Source: [Phialemoniopsis] sp. UDSM-2020
Taxonomy: Eukaryota > Ascomycota > Sordariomycetes > Thyridiales > Thyridiaceae
Direction: 5' to 3'
DNA length: 64,000 bases
NCBI GenBank assembly: GCA_018873225.1
Contig: JAEILZ010000002.1
Coordinates: 3,472,001-3,536,000, forward strand
The notes below the pieces were generated by a model, which was given only the letters and a program-made list of their open reading frames with translations, was not told where the DNA came from and did not search any database. A program made the translations under genes and the position numbers. Positions 11,918 through 23,417 of this stretch are shown in pieces; the stretch's first letter is position 1, and each line of letters opens with the position of its first letter.

Positions 11918-12823
11918 GGGTCTGCGGCAGGGCTATCCCACTGTCTAGTAAGAATACGGTCTTTACGCAGGAGAGTAGGTGGGAACTTTTGTCGCCCGTT
12001 TGCAATTGGTGATAACGTCCGGAATATGTCTTTTAGCTCATACAATCAAAAAGAATAAACTTCTGGACTACAATTTTGATGCTTTTCTTATTCTGCCGGA
12101 GAATAGGCACAGTTCATTGACACAGCCCCCGAAACTGCCTTGCATGGGCCGGCACCCCTGTTGCTTGGGTCAACTGCACTAGAGCGGGTTCTCAATTGTT
12201 GTCATTTTACTTGCTCGTTCAGGTCCCACTGGGACTTCAAGGTACTTTTGTCACCTGCGGTATGATGCAGCTCACACCGCTCGAAATGCCACAGAGAGCC
12301 ATTGTCGAAGAGGTTCATGACTATATACATGGACAGTGTTTGCTCAGCTGCTCAACCAGGCATCCGAGTAGAGTTTATCACCCATGCGTCTAAAGCCTAG
12401 GGTCTCAGCTCTTGTACCTTGCAGCCTTGCTTGCCGTTTTCCAAGATCTTATATTGCTTTTGCAAAAATGCCTTGAGTAGAGTTTGAGGCAGTTGAAGAC
12501 TCAACGGACTGTTAAGTCAATGTATTGAGTCCCGACTTGGGACAGAGAGGAGTGGCGAATGCCAAGTAGCATGACCTCCAGCGGCGATTAATATGGGGAT
12601 GGCGGATTGACTGGCCCACTTTGCTCATCATATTCTGCCGCGATATTCTCCTGACCGCCTTAGGCGCAGTGTCCAGGGTCAGGGCGGCATGTGGAACGGT
12701 CGCTGAACTATCTTCAACGACATTCGAGAGCCCCTAACAAGAGATCTCACAACGCGCAAGTTCGAACATAGGCATAAGCATGAATTGATTCATAATCTTA
12801 ACAATACCACACCCTCGAACGCC
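11918..12823. other. Intergenic region, no gene seen
   Basis: About 900 bases between the divergent HET gene and a Zn2Cys6 gene. Only short open frames without recognisable content. A weak match to the dispersed repeat core (GGGCTATCCCACT, near 11930-11942) is present just 5' of the HET start. Confidence 0.5.
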
Positions 12824-15336
12824 ATGGCCGATTCCATCCCCAGTTCGTCCCCTGGTGATGGCGGCCCGCGCGAGACACCTTCACTTCGGTCGACTGCCGC
12901 CGGCTCATCAGCCCCATCACTACGGTCTTGTGTGGCTTGTCGAAGACGGAAAGTCAAATGCAACAAGGTCCATCCGTGCGCGAACTGCGTGAGACTGGGA
13001 GCTTCCTGTGTTTTCCCACCCCCAGGCCGGGCTCGACCGAGACCACGTCATCATCAGGCCCCGAATCGCACCATTCACAACACAGGCGTTCTCATGAACA
13101 GATCATTGCAATCGTCAGACCAGATAGCGCTCTTTGTTTCAAATTCCCGTGCGTCCAACAACCAGGCACATGATACCTCTCAGACCGACCTTGAGATTGA
13201 AAAGAAGGAGATATGCATAGAACGGTTCTTCTTCCTTGGACAGAACTTGCCCAAATGGTCCTCATACGTCGAGGTGGAGGGCATCTGCACTCTTAAGTCC
13301 CCAATAGAGGAACTGAGCGGGTTGGTAAGTGTTGGCGTCTCGCTGGCGCCGGGCTTTATTTGTTTGAGACATCTGTCCTTCCAACTGACAAATTCATGAT
13401 TAGGTTTACCGAATCGTGAGGGACGATTCGAAGGAACAAACAAAAAACAGTGAAGGTCTTGTAGATTCTCTAATGGGACTCAACACTGCGCATGAGTCGT
13501 CGACTCTGCAGTGTCCCTCGGCGTTTGTTATGGGGCAGCACTCAGTCGATGCTGTTTGGAGCGGCCAACACCCTTCGCCGTCGCAAATTCCTTTTTACTG
13601 GCAGACCTTTGTCGAAAATGTTCATCCAATGATCAGTATCCTCCACGTGCCCACCTTCGCACCTCTTATGAGGGGCATCCAAAGCAGACTTCAGTCGCTT
13701 AGTCCGCCAGAAGAAGCTTTGATCTTCTCGATATACCTCTCTGCTGTCATCTCCATGGCACCAGATGAGGTAGGTAGCCTCTGACCCGCTGATAACCGTA
13801 ACGACGCTAAATGAGACACAGGTGCGCGACCTTTTGGGAGAAGAGAAGACTAGTTTAGTCACACAATACTGTCGCAGCGCCGAGGCGGCGCTGTCGAAAG
13901 CTGGCTTCATGGAGTCCACGGATCTTATGACATTACAAGCTTTACTCCTGTACATCATCTGTCTACGTCAGTGTGCGAACTCACGCTTGTCGTTGAGTCT
14001 TACTGCAGTGGCGTTACGCATAGCACAGTCCGTGTGCCTGCGGCGTACGGATGACCAATCCTCCCCTTTTGAGACGGAAATGAGGAGGAGGTCGTGGCTT
14101 TGTCTTTGGTTGTTGGACCTACAGACGGCTCTTGACAATGGAGCAGACTGCTTGATAAGAGACAATGAAGATGACACAACTCTGCTTCCCCGGAACATCG
14201 ACGATTCTGAAATAGACCCTACGAGCTTCGAATTTCCGACTTCTAGGCAGGATATGACCGATACATCCTGGATGCTCATCCAGTATGAGATTGGGTCACT
14301 TTTGAAGAGGGTTAAATTCGCTCAACGTCACAATCGCACCACCATATTCAATCAAGAAGAGCTGGGGCTGATGATGGACCGCTGCCGAGACCGACTGAAG
14401 ACAGGCTTCTTTGGATGCATAGTGGAGGATAACCCCCTGCACTGGCTTGCGACGTGGATCGTGAGAGCCTTCTTTGCCACGATCCCACTTCATGTCTATC
14501 ATTCTGTGTTAACACGCGAGTCATGGTCTATTCTCTCGACAGACGTACGAAAAAGCTTACTAGTTGCGTCTATCGATACGTTCGAGTGTGTGCATGTTTT
14601 GGAGACAATGTCAATGCCTCACCGGCGTGGGTGGCTTTTTGGCAGCCATGCCCATTGGCACGCAGCTGCTATCATAGCAGAGTCACTCCAGGTTGAGACT
14701 CTCTCTTCGGAACGTCGCCAGCAGCCTTGGAATACCGTGGAACTGATTTCGAATCTCTACTCCACATGCAGCGGGGGTAGGGGATGTGATGATTCGTGGT
14801 CCGCAGTAGTCGGCTTCCTTCAAAGAACAAAGACCGATCGTGATAAGGACTTGCTTTCCAACTACGTGGATGAATCCAGGAATGACGCCCGAGCGGTACC
14901 GCCAAGAATTGGAATGAAATCGACCGAGACGTCTTCCCTATTCTTTGAAAGGACCTGCTCGAGTATGTCTGACTTTCACGGACCAAGCTTACGCGATGGC
15001 ACATCCATCAGGATCTCAAATTCAACAGTTGATCCCACCCAAGCCCTGTCTTTCCAGGCAGCATCAACTACGGCAATGACTCTTGATACTGGAGGTTACT
15101 TATCAGTGAATGGGAGCCATCCAGCTTGTGAACCTCAGGATCACCCACTGTTGTCTGACGGTGCTGACTCGAGACCATCAGCATTGACAGATCTTTGGCC
15201 CATAGAGAATGATCTCAGTCAGAGTCTCTACCAAGGGACGGTTGAAGGACTAGCGGACGACATGTTCGACGGTGCGACAGATTATTTTTCTGTTTGGGAC
15301 GACGTCGTTGAGGATCATGGCAGATACCTCACCTGA
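12824..15336 (+). CDS. Zn2Cys6 fungal-specific transcription factor
   Basis: Three exons, 12824-13324, 13404-13769 and 13822-15336, give 793 residues; both introns are in phase 0. After a Ser/Pro-rich leader comes the zinc cluster SCVACRRRKVKCNKVHPCANCVRLGASC (C-x2-C-x6-C-x5-C-x2-C-x6-C, ~residues 38-65). The middle (~215-480) is the fungal-specific transcription factor domain, with HPMISILHVPTF, the RRRSWLCLWLLDLQ helix and DTTLLPRNIDDSEIDP. The C-terminus is polar and probably an activation region. The upstream ATG at 12780 is followed immediately by a stop, so 12824 is taken. It points away from the HET gene and towards casein kinase I. Regulators of this layout often sit beside the genes they control, but no obvious target is adjacent. 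Confidence 0.92.
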
Positions 15337-15834
15337 GTTACGGTCAGGATATAGATGAATCGCACGAGCTGTCACACACGCTTCAGTTATGACATATGTC
15401 ATTACACACTCTCCATGTATTTTACGTGTCTCCTGAACTACTGCACGATACAAGCTATGAGATCACTAGATAAACCGCAAGTCATCCATGCCCGCGCAGG
15501 AGCGATGGGCCTAATTGTACGCCTACCGCACCGAAGACTCTCGGTGACGTGAATTTGGCACATCAGCCCTCATTTCATTCCCCAAGATCGTCGACGCTAT
15601 TGGATGCCGAGCTGTTCTAAGGTTGCAGGCTGAAATTTCGCCGCCCCTGTCAGGTATCGACTGCTAGGTGGAGGGTTATCCCACTACCCAAAATCGAACA
15701 GGTCAATATCTCGCAGAGACGTCTTATCTACTCTTATCACCTCTGTATCCAAGCTGTAGCGAATGCAACGGACCGATGTCATGTGTGAAAGTTGTGGATG
15801 TTTGACCAAGACGCGAAAAGCCCTGGCACAAATT
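15337..15834. other. Convergent intergenic space with repeat copy C
   Basis: Space between the stops of the Zn2Cys6 gene and the casein kinase gene. It contains the best-preserved copy of the dispersed repeat and otherwise nothing recognisable. Confidence 0.6.
15621..15699 (+). repeat. Dispersed short repeat, copy C (longest copy)
   Basis: Blocks in order: GGTTGCAGGCTGAAATTTCG, then TGTCAGGTATCGACTGCTA, then GAGGGTTATCCCACTACCC. Copies A and B share the blocks in the same order. No terminal inverted repeats or target-site duplications could be defined by eye. Confidence 0.75.
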
Positions 15835-16850
15835 TCAGCCGCGAGGTTCATCTCGAGCAGCAATCATCTCTTCGCCAGCCTTCTTGGCGATCGCATCGGC
15901 ATTCTTCCTGTATTTGTACACTGTCCAATCAAACACATAGTCATACTGAAAACCCTCGCGCACGAAGAGGTCTCGGAATATCTTGCGCAAGTAGCTGTAG
16001 TCCGGTTTGTCGTCGAAGCGCAGAGATCGGCAGTAATTCAGGTATATCGCGAATTCATTCGGGAGTCCACGACACAAAACCTCCGTCGGTGTCGTCATCT
16101 TCTTTTCCATGATGCGGTCGTACTTTTGCTTCTTGGTCGCAGCCTTGAGACCTTGCCAGGGCAGCGAGCCGCGAATCACGTACAGCAAGACGTATCCTAG
16201 GGATTCCATGTCATCGCGCCGAGACTGTTCCACGCCGAGGTGCGTATTGATAGATGCGTAGCGGGCTGTACCAGTAAGATTCTTATTCTCGCGGTACGGT
16301 ATATGGAAGTGAGTTTTCGGGTCACGGTACTTCTTCGCTAAGCCAAAGTCGATACAGTTGACTTGATTCCCTCGCTTCCCAATCCCCATAAGGAAGTTAT
16401 CTGGCTTTATGTCTCGGTGGATAAAGGACTTCGCATGGACATATTCGATTCGAGAGAGTAGCTGGTCCGCAAGAAGAAGGGTCGTCTTGAGTGAGAATTT
16501 CCGGTTGCAGAAGTTGAAGAGGTCTTCCAAACTTGGACCTAGCAAATCATAGACCATTGCATTATAATCACATTCTACACCAAACCAGCGGACGAAGGGT
16601 ATCCCAACTCCTCCGGCGAGTGATTTGTAGACGCGGGCTTCGTATTCGAGTTGAGGATGTTTGGCTTTCACGCTCTCGAGTTTGATGGCTATCTCTTCGC
16701 CGGAAATGATATTGGTGCCGAGATACACGTCGCCGAAAGAGCCGGAGCCGATCTTGCGGCCGATGCGATACTTATTCCCGACTCGAAGATCCTGGTCAAG
16801 CTGTAAGGTCTTCAAGTCACTTGCGTCAATTTGGGAACAGAACATACCAT
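15835..16850 (-). CDS. Casein kinase I-type Ser/Thr kinase lacking the C-terminal tail
   Basis: The kinase domain is nearly complete and very conserved: [11 protein letters not shown] (ATP loop), AIKLE (Lys), [10 protein letters not shown] (catalytic loop), [22 protein letters not shown] (activation segment with the CK1-specific SIN motif further on) and the [19 protein letters not shown] end. Two start models exist: an ATG at 16850 in a strong GCCGCCATGG context, spliced after that single codon (intron 16801-16847, GTATGT...TACAG) to give [13 protein letters not shown] and 322 residues; or an unspliced ATG at 16845 giving 336. The first matches the usual CK1 N-terminus and is preferred. The protein stops soon after the kinase domain, so the long Gln-rich tail of typical fungal Hhp1/CK1 proteins is missing, and the kinase domain has no introns. 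Probably a paralog of the main CK1. Confidence 0.9.
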
Positions 16851-17401
16851 GGCGGCCATTTGATGAATAGTTGCCTCGCAGTCTTGTCTGTTGTAAAAGT
16901 GTGGTAAATTTGTTCAATGATGCAATAGCGATTTTAAAATGATTAGAGTGAAGGGGCTTCTGATAAATGTGTTCAACCGTATTGAGTTTCGGTGTTGCGA
17001 GTGCAGGCCTTCTTCTCGGCCTTCCCGCTTGGCTGCTCGGCCTTCATCGGCCTTCGGTCTCGGAGCCCGGTGGGGCCACCTGCCTGGGCTCAAGTGAGTG
17101 TGGCTGCCTCAACCCCTGGTCGCAGGTAAAAGCAATGTATATTACTGGCACCTGTAACTCTCGCCTAAGAAATATTCGCCTCGTTGTAGAATGCGTACAT
17201 TTGAACATAACATTCCATATCGCGTCATGAGATCTATTAATAGGGTTACCTGTCTGCTAATAAGAGGACTGAACATTGATAGAAGCTTTGAAGAGGGACC
17301 CAACAACAAAATCGCGGTGCCATCAAACCCTCCATAACGTGCTAAGCAAAATGATTATTCTAGATACATTTGACGGCTTGGAAGAGTAGTCGTGAAGTTG
17401 T
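16851..17401. other. Intergenic space, no gene seen
   Basis: About 550 bases 5' of the casein kinase gene and 3' of the aldolase-family gene. A short G/C-rich imperfect repeat (CGGCCTTC.. blocks, ~17006-17060) is the only visible structure. Confidence 0.5.
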
Positions 17402-18635
17402 TTAACTTGCATGGTCGACGAGAGCAGCCTCTACTTTGACCACAGCCTCGATATACTCATTTTGCATGAGAGCCACACCTTGCTCAGCGCTCATGGGAAG
17501 CAATGGCTTCCGCGGATTCGCTGCGTATTGGAACCTCTGATGTACCATCATCTTCAAGCCGGCGATCTAGATGCGAAGTTAGGGCGGTATATGTACGCAA
17601 AGACCATCGAGACTTACACCAACGCCAGCTGCAACGCCATCAGCTAGTGCCAACATCTGTTGCAGCTTCTGTGCCTCCAAGTATTCTGCCGAGTCCTGAC
17701 TGGCTCTCGAGTCGGCTAGCCTCCAGAGCTTGACGCAAATATTCTGGTAATGCTTATTAGCATGTGGGATAACCCATATCCATACAGGTTGACATACTGG
17801 TGCGATGTTTGGAAGCCCGGAAATGGCCTAATGATGCTCAAGTTAACAAATAGCGAAGCCCAGTTCATGTCATTGTGTTGCTTACCCCTGCGGCTCCGCT
17901 CGACATTGACGGAAGCAAGATGTCGATATAACCATCAATGATCTGGAACTCCTGGTCTGCCTGTTTCCTGGGATACCTTGCCTGAAAATCCTTGGATCCT
18001 ACGATGGCGCCTAACCTTGTTATTTTGCCGACATTGGCGCAGCTGGCAGAATGTTAGGAAGACTTATTGGGTCCCTCATATACAAAGCCCCGGACTTACG
18101 TAAGTTTGACACCGAATATGTTACTGCTCTGCCGAGCCACATCTACGATGAGGTCGCTGCTGAGATCGATGCCGCTCGAGACGCCCGGAAAGTTATACAT
18201 AACAACAGGGATCGGACTGGCCTCGGCAACGTCGACAAAGAATTGCTTGATTGCGACTCCGTTGTCTTTCTGCAGCTGGCCGGCGTAGTAGCCAGGTGGT
18301 ATCACCATGGCATAGTCTGCACCAGCGGCTGCGGCGTCTTTGGCAAGCGAGATCGTTTCGCGGGTGCTTAGTGTCCCGACTCCAGCAACGATTGGCACAT
18401 CTGTCAGGCCTTCCGCATCCAGTGCCGAGCGGGCAGTCTGGATGAGTTGTATTCGCTCTGTTGGCAACAGGTGTCCCGCCTCGCCTGCAGACCCGGCTAC
18501 AACAGGAACCGTGCCTGCCTTTGAGACATACACGACATGCTTGGCAAAGGCGTCAAGGTCGAGGTCTTCGTTCTCGAGAAAGAACGTCGGCAGCGGCGTG
18601 TAGATGCCTCTCGGTAGGGGCCGGTGCATTGCCAT
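17402..18635 (-). CDS. DapA-family (dihydrodipicolinate synthase/4-hydroxy-2-oxoglutarate aldolase-like) lyase
   Basis: Five exons on the minus strand: 18100-18635, 17886-18042, 17798-17827 (30 bases), 17618-17743 and 17402-17566, giving 337 residues, the usual length for fungal members. Class I aldolase (TIM barrel) motifs: GSAGEAGHLLPTER (~47-60, substrate carboxylate loop), IPPGYYA, VMYNFPG with the catalytic Tyr, and GVKLTC with the Schiff-base Lys. The Lys codon and the following LTCANVGKITR are restored only by splicing. Family reactions are cleavage or condensation of 2-keto acids with pyruvate; the exact substrate is unknown. It is the first member of a probable catabolic cluster, with two CGCCGA sites in its promoter. 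The 54-base intron 17744-17797 contains a core match to the dispersed repeat. Confidence 0.9.
17764..17775 (-). repeat. Core match to the dispersed repeat inside an intron (copy D)
   Basis: GTGGGATAACCC (minus: GGGTTATCCCAC) lies in the middle of a 54-base intron of the aldolase-family gene. Only the 12-base core is exact, so homology to copies A-C is uncertain. Confidence 0.4.
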
Positions 18636-19049
18636 GATTGCTGCAAAATGTCAATGTTGGCTTACCACTCCTCACAATGCGGTAAGTGGTTCTCAAAACA
18701 GAAAGATATCGTAGACTCTGGTTCACAAGGCACACTGGGTACACTGGGCAGTGACACATCTGCCACTAGACGATTAGTAGAAACCTTGTTATCGATATGC
18801 GCTGGGGAAGACTAAGACAAGCAATCACTGGGAGATCTTCAAATCGCCGAGTCGCCGAATCCAATGACAAGCTCCGAATTTTCATGACCACGCTACTCTA
18901 GTTCGGACCTACCCCGACTCTGTCAGTCATGCAGCATGCAGGTTCCCGAGGACCGGGAATAGGCGGGTGGGCCAGATCTCAATCACAGATTCATGAAGGT
19001 CGTGGAAAATAACCATTACTCGTAGTGAAGGTGCTTATCTTTGTCTAAT
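18636..19049. other. Promoter space of the aldolase-family gene
   Basis: About 410 bases between the start of the aldolase-family gene and the stop of the dihydropyrimidinase gene. It holds two CGCCGA copies (see 18845-18858); nothing else recognisable. Confidence 0.55.
18845..18858 (+). promoter_or_regulatory. Paired CGCCGA sites, candidate regulator binding site
   Basis: CGCCGAGTCGCCGA: two direct copies of the hexamer spaced 8 bases apart, about 210 bases upstream of the aldolase-family start codon. The same hexamer recurs in the other two promoter spaces of this cluster. Confidence 0.45.
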
Positions 19050-20606
19050 CTATAGCATCTCGAGATCAAAGTCTCCCTCCTCATCTACCCTTTCCCAGAC
19101 ATTGTTTAGCGTAGCTGTCTCACGCTTGACAAACTGGCCGTATCCCTTGCCGCCAACAATACCACCGTTGTCTCTGTCCCAGACTACTTTGCCTCTCAAT
19201 ATGGTGTACCTCGGCCAATTGGCAATGTGACGTCCCTTCAGCGGTGTATAATCCACATCGTGATGTAGCATCTCGTTTGTAAGATGGAAGTTTGGTTCCT
19301 TGCTGTCCGGGTACCAGATCACCAAGTCGGCGTCAGAAACTCCGGGAATCATGGCTCCCTTTCGAGGGTACATGCCATATAGCTTTGCCGCATTCGTAGA
19401 GGTGACCTCGACGAACTTTGTGACAGCCATGTTCTTCGCCGAGAACGTGACTGGCATCCTGGTCTCAATCATCGGGATCCCGTTGGGTATGTACTTGAAC
19501 CGGCCGACAGGGTATTCCTCTGTAATGCACGTCTTCTTGCCCGTCTCGGCATCGTCATATTTGAAGGGGCAGTGGTCCGAGCTGAGGACCGAGAAAGTGC
19601 CGTTTCGGAGGCCTTTCCAGATGAGTTTCTGATCGGCTTCGTTCCTAGGTGGTGGCGAGCAAACACACTTTGCACCTTCGAAACCAGGCTTGTCCATATC
19701 CTTTCTCGTCATAAAGAGATATTGAGGACATGTCTCGGCAAAGATGGGCTGCCCATGAGTCTGCGCCTCCCTGATCCGGAAAGTTGCGCCTGGATCGCTG
19801 ACATGCACTAGCAATATCGGAGTATTGTTGATCAGCGAGGAGAGAGCAATAGCGCGGTTGGTAGCCTCCGCCTCCAGAATGGGTGGCCTGGAGTTGCTGT
19901 GATATTTTGGCGCGAACAGCTTCTTCTCTTCGAGCTTGTCTGTGAGCCAGTTCAAGACGTCGCCGTTTTCGGCATGAATCATCGTGATGATCTTGTTTTC
20001 CCGGCAGGCAAGAAGGATTGTCAAGATCTGGTAGTCGCTAAGCTGCAGCGCGGTATAGGTCATGTAGATCTTGAGAGAGCTGACACCCTCTTCCTCTTTG
20101 AGCTGTTTCAGCTCGGAGATGGCTTTGGGGCCCGGGTTCGCGACCAAGAGGTGCATGCCATAGTCGCAGTAACAGTTGCCGCTGGCCAACTTGTGCGTGG
20201 CGCTGAGCGCGGCGAGCAGAGACTCTTCGTGTTTCTGCTGCGGAGCGAACGACACAATGGTGGTGGTGCCTCCTGCAATGGCGGATCGAGTCCCGGTCTC
20301 GTAGCTATCTGCAGATGATCCCTTGCCAAACATACTCGGCTCCTGAAGATGTACATGGCAGTCGATTCCTCCCGGCTGTTCAATCGGTCAGTATTTTTTG
20401 CATTGCGAGATCAGGTGTCCACTTACCATGACAAAACCGCCCTCCGCATCGATCAGCTTCTTTGTGCTGGCATTTGCCAACGAACCTGATGGGGCAAGAA
20501 TCGCGATCTTCTCATCTTTGATACCGACATCGTATGTAGCAATATCAGACGCTGTTACACATACACCATTGGTGATGACAAGATCGTACTCGTGAATCAC
20601 AGTCAT
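19050..20606 (-). CDS. Dihydropyrimidinase / hydantoinase (cyclic amidohydrolase)
   Basis: Two exons, 20427-20606 and 19050-20375 (51-base intron), give 501 residues. Amidohydrolase motifs: PGGIDCHVHLQEP (HxH metal site, formed just after the splice), GGTTTIVSF, SLKIYMTY with the Lys that is carboxylated in this family, MIHAENGD (His), LVHVSD (His) and LSSDHCPF (Asp). The family hydrolyses 5,6-dihydropyrimidines, hydantoins or related cyclic ureides to N-carbamoyl amino acids using two divalent metals; no mitochondrial or secretory signal is visible, so it is probably cytosolic. The start ATG at 20606 gives the standard YDLVITNG opening; the frame extends upstream only with non-ATG codons. 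It faces away from the Zn2Cys6 gene at 21096, sharing a 490-base promoter space. Substrate is uncertain. Confidence 0.92.
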
Positions 20607-21095
20607 GTTCACAGCTTGCACACTGGCTATGCGGGGTTCACTACAGAGCAAGGATGTGAAGTTGTCTCGCTACAATTTTCCACAGCAGAGTACGAAGCAG
20701 CTGTGGTGCTAACAACGCAGCTGGCGGTTAGTGCACCTAACCTTGTTGCAGCGGGCGACTCTTCGGAATAGAGTTGGCCGCCGCTAGATAACACGGCCGG
20801 ATATAATATCCACTAGCTCCTTGGAATTGGGAGCCTAAACATCGAATTGTAAACTATGAGATAACAGAAACTGCTATCTTGATCGGCAAGGTGGGTGGTT
20901 ATCAGTCGGTGCTTTTGATTTGATAAGGCTCAGCGACCCGCCGATTAGCAACCCCTAGCCCCTTTTAGTCAAGTCCACTCACTACCAAGTACGCCGCTGA
21001 TCACAACGCGGGGAATGATAGACCCTGTCATTTCCGGTATCCGGGGATCGGGACATTCGAAATGAGAGTCGTCCAATTCGTCTATCAGGTTGGCG
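20607..21095. other. Divergent promoter of dihydropyrimidinase and cluster regulator
   Basis: About 490 bases between divergent starts. It contains one CGCCGATTAG element (20939-20948), identical over 10 bases to one between the dioxygenase and transporter genes. No gene is seen. Confidence 0.55.
20939..20948 (+). promoter_or_regulatory. CGCCGATTAG candidate regulator site
   Basis: Ten-base match to 25033-25042. It lies 148 bases upstream of the regulator's start codon and about 330 bases from the dihydropyrimidinase start, so it could serve both genes. Confidence 0.4.
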
Positions 21096-23306
21096 ATGCA
21101 GAGAGTTACGCGGGCACAGGCCAACGCAGGTGAGTCTCCCAAGAAATAGAGTCACGGGACAGGAACTGATCACTGTCGAATGACAGGCAGAGTAGCTTGT
21201 ACAATCTGCCATCACCGAAAGGTCAAATGCGATGCTCACGATGGCGGCTTCCCGTGCACCAGCTGTCAAAAGTCAGACCGCTCTCGAGACTGTCATCTGT
21301 ACCTGAAACGCAAGAGAACCTCCAGGGCAAGCAAAGCTCGAGATGACAAGACACCACGTCCCTTTTCAACACCGGGTTCGGTCTTTCTGCCCGCTCCGGC
21401 AAGGGACTCTTCAGTTTCCACCCAAGCAGAGATAGATATCGAGTCTATCCTTGCCGGTAGTGACGCTGCCTCTCTAATCGCTCATGCCACGCCTAGACAT
21501 GTCGAAGAGGGGCAGGTATGCGCTTCCAAATTGGTGTTCCATAACCCTGCAAGAGGCGGTGGGCAGATCGCCCAGGATGAGGGAAGCAGTGGAGATGCCC
21601 GTATTGATCCCTCGATGGACTCGGTTGACGGGGAGTACAAGCGGTATCTGGTCGAATTCATCGACCAGCCTCAGATCACCGAAAGACCCATCGACAAGGA
21701 TGCGAGGATCATGTATGTGGGGAGCGAAGTCTCAAACGTAAACTTCCTCCTAAGACAACAACTTGGAAGCAAGGCATCCGGCGTGTGCCACTACCCGACG
21801 AACCGCATCGCTCGTCAGCATACCTGTCACGAGCCGGACCGGTTGCCGGTCGAAGCCTTTCAATTGCCGCCGAAGCAGGTGGTTGATAGCCTTCTGGCGG
21901 CTTACTTTGAGCACATCAACCCCGGATTCCCCGTAGTCGACGAGGAGCTGTTCATGACGCACTATCGCGCGAAAGATCCGCAGAATGCACCCTCACTATT
22001 GCTTCTCCATGCGATCATGCTCGCCGGGGCTCACGTGCTCTACGAACAACCTCAGAGAGACGCATACAAGGCATTATTCTTCAGGCGAGCAAAGATCCTC
22101 TTCGATGCACGGTTCGAGCGGAATCGTGATGTCGTAGTCCAAGCTGCACTGCTACTTACGTGGCATGCCGATGGTCCGGAAGACGTGGGAGCTAATGGCT
22201 GGCACTGGGTTGGGGTCGCCGCCCGACATGCAACTGGCCTTGGTATGCATAGAGATGCGGAGAATAGTACGCTTGTGGCGCACAACAAGAGGATGTGGAG
22301 GCGTGTGTGGTGGCTCTTGTTTCAGTGCGATGTCCTCGTGTCACTACAGTACGGCCGACCACAATCAATTCATCTGGACGACACAGACGTCAAGATGCTT
22401 CAACCAGCCGACTTCCAGGGTTGTGGAGCAAAGACACGAGTTGAGCATGTGATCCACGCCACAGAGCTTTGTGTGATCATCTCGAAGATTCTTCGACAGC
22501 AGATTCACTCGGGCAAATCAGCAGAGGATCGGATGGCGTCAATGCGAAAAGCTGATGAATCCCTTGCCAATTGGTCAATCCAATTACCGCAACCGCTACA
22601 ACTCAATATCGGCCCCAACCTTGACCCTTGGACTGCAATTCTTCAGCTGCAATACAATACGGTTTTACTCCTACTTCACCGGCAACAGCCGTACCCCAAC
22701 CCTGGCGACGGTGTCCGACCCGACGACGTTGATATATCTGCAAATGCGGCAGTAGCCATACAACAGATATTCCTGTATCTCAGTGACAGAGGCCAAGTCA
22801 AATATCTCTGGACCTCGGCAATTAACTACCTCTTCACAGCGCTGATCCAGCTCAGCGTCGAGGTCCGGATAGCCAATCCGGTTCTCGCCATATCAGCCAT
22901 AAGGAGATACGACTCAGCCTTGTCCTGTTTGAGAAAAGTTGCAGAATATTGGCCAAACGCGCAATCAGTTGTTGAGTTCTTTGAGAACTCGGTGCGGCTG
23001 CAGGCCAGTAACGAAACCACAGTAGATCAGGGGCGATTCGCAGCAGGCGATCCAAATGTCAACGATATGGGCCAACAGTTAGATCCCCGAGTAGTAGATC
23101 AGTCCGAGAACTTCAATATCGCTCTCCAGTCTCTCGAGTCGAGCACGGACGCCGATGGTCTGGATCTGGCTCAGCTCTTCACCAATATTGTAACAGGACG
23201 TCAATTTCAGCAGGCGGAGGTCGATGCTGTTAATCCGTGGAGCGACTGGCAAAGGATTTACTGGCAACGGCCCGAGTGCCCCGATGACATTTTATTCACC
23301 TTCTAA
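21096..23306 (+). CDS. Zn2Cys6 transcription factor, probable regulator of the catabolic cluster
   Basis: Exons 21096-21129 and 21187-23306 give 717 residues. The first exon codes only 11 residues plus one base; splicing yields NAGRVACTICHHRKVKC. The zinc cluster is CTICHHRKVKC...CTSCQKSDRSRDC, followed by a basic linker (LKRKRTSRASKAR). The fungal-specific transcription factor domain covers ~235-480: YFEHINPGFPVVDEELF, DVGANGWHWVGVAARHATGLGMHRD, RRVWWLLFQCDVLVSLQYGRPQSIHLDDTDV. It sits in the middle of the catabolic block, divergent from the dihydropyrimidinase and convergent with the dioxygenase, the usual place for a pathway-specific regulator. The CGCCGA hexamers in the cluster promoters are candidate targets; one is in its own promoter, suggesting autoregulation. 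The role is inferred from position. Confidence 0.92.
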
Positions 23307-23417
23307 TACGAATTATGATTGAACCAAAGTCTTAATAGTTATTATGTATTTGCTATACGATCTACTCTGTAGGACTAGATCCAAGTGACTGTTTGTTCAT
23401 CCATGGCATTCACATGC

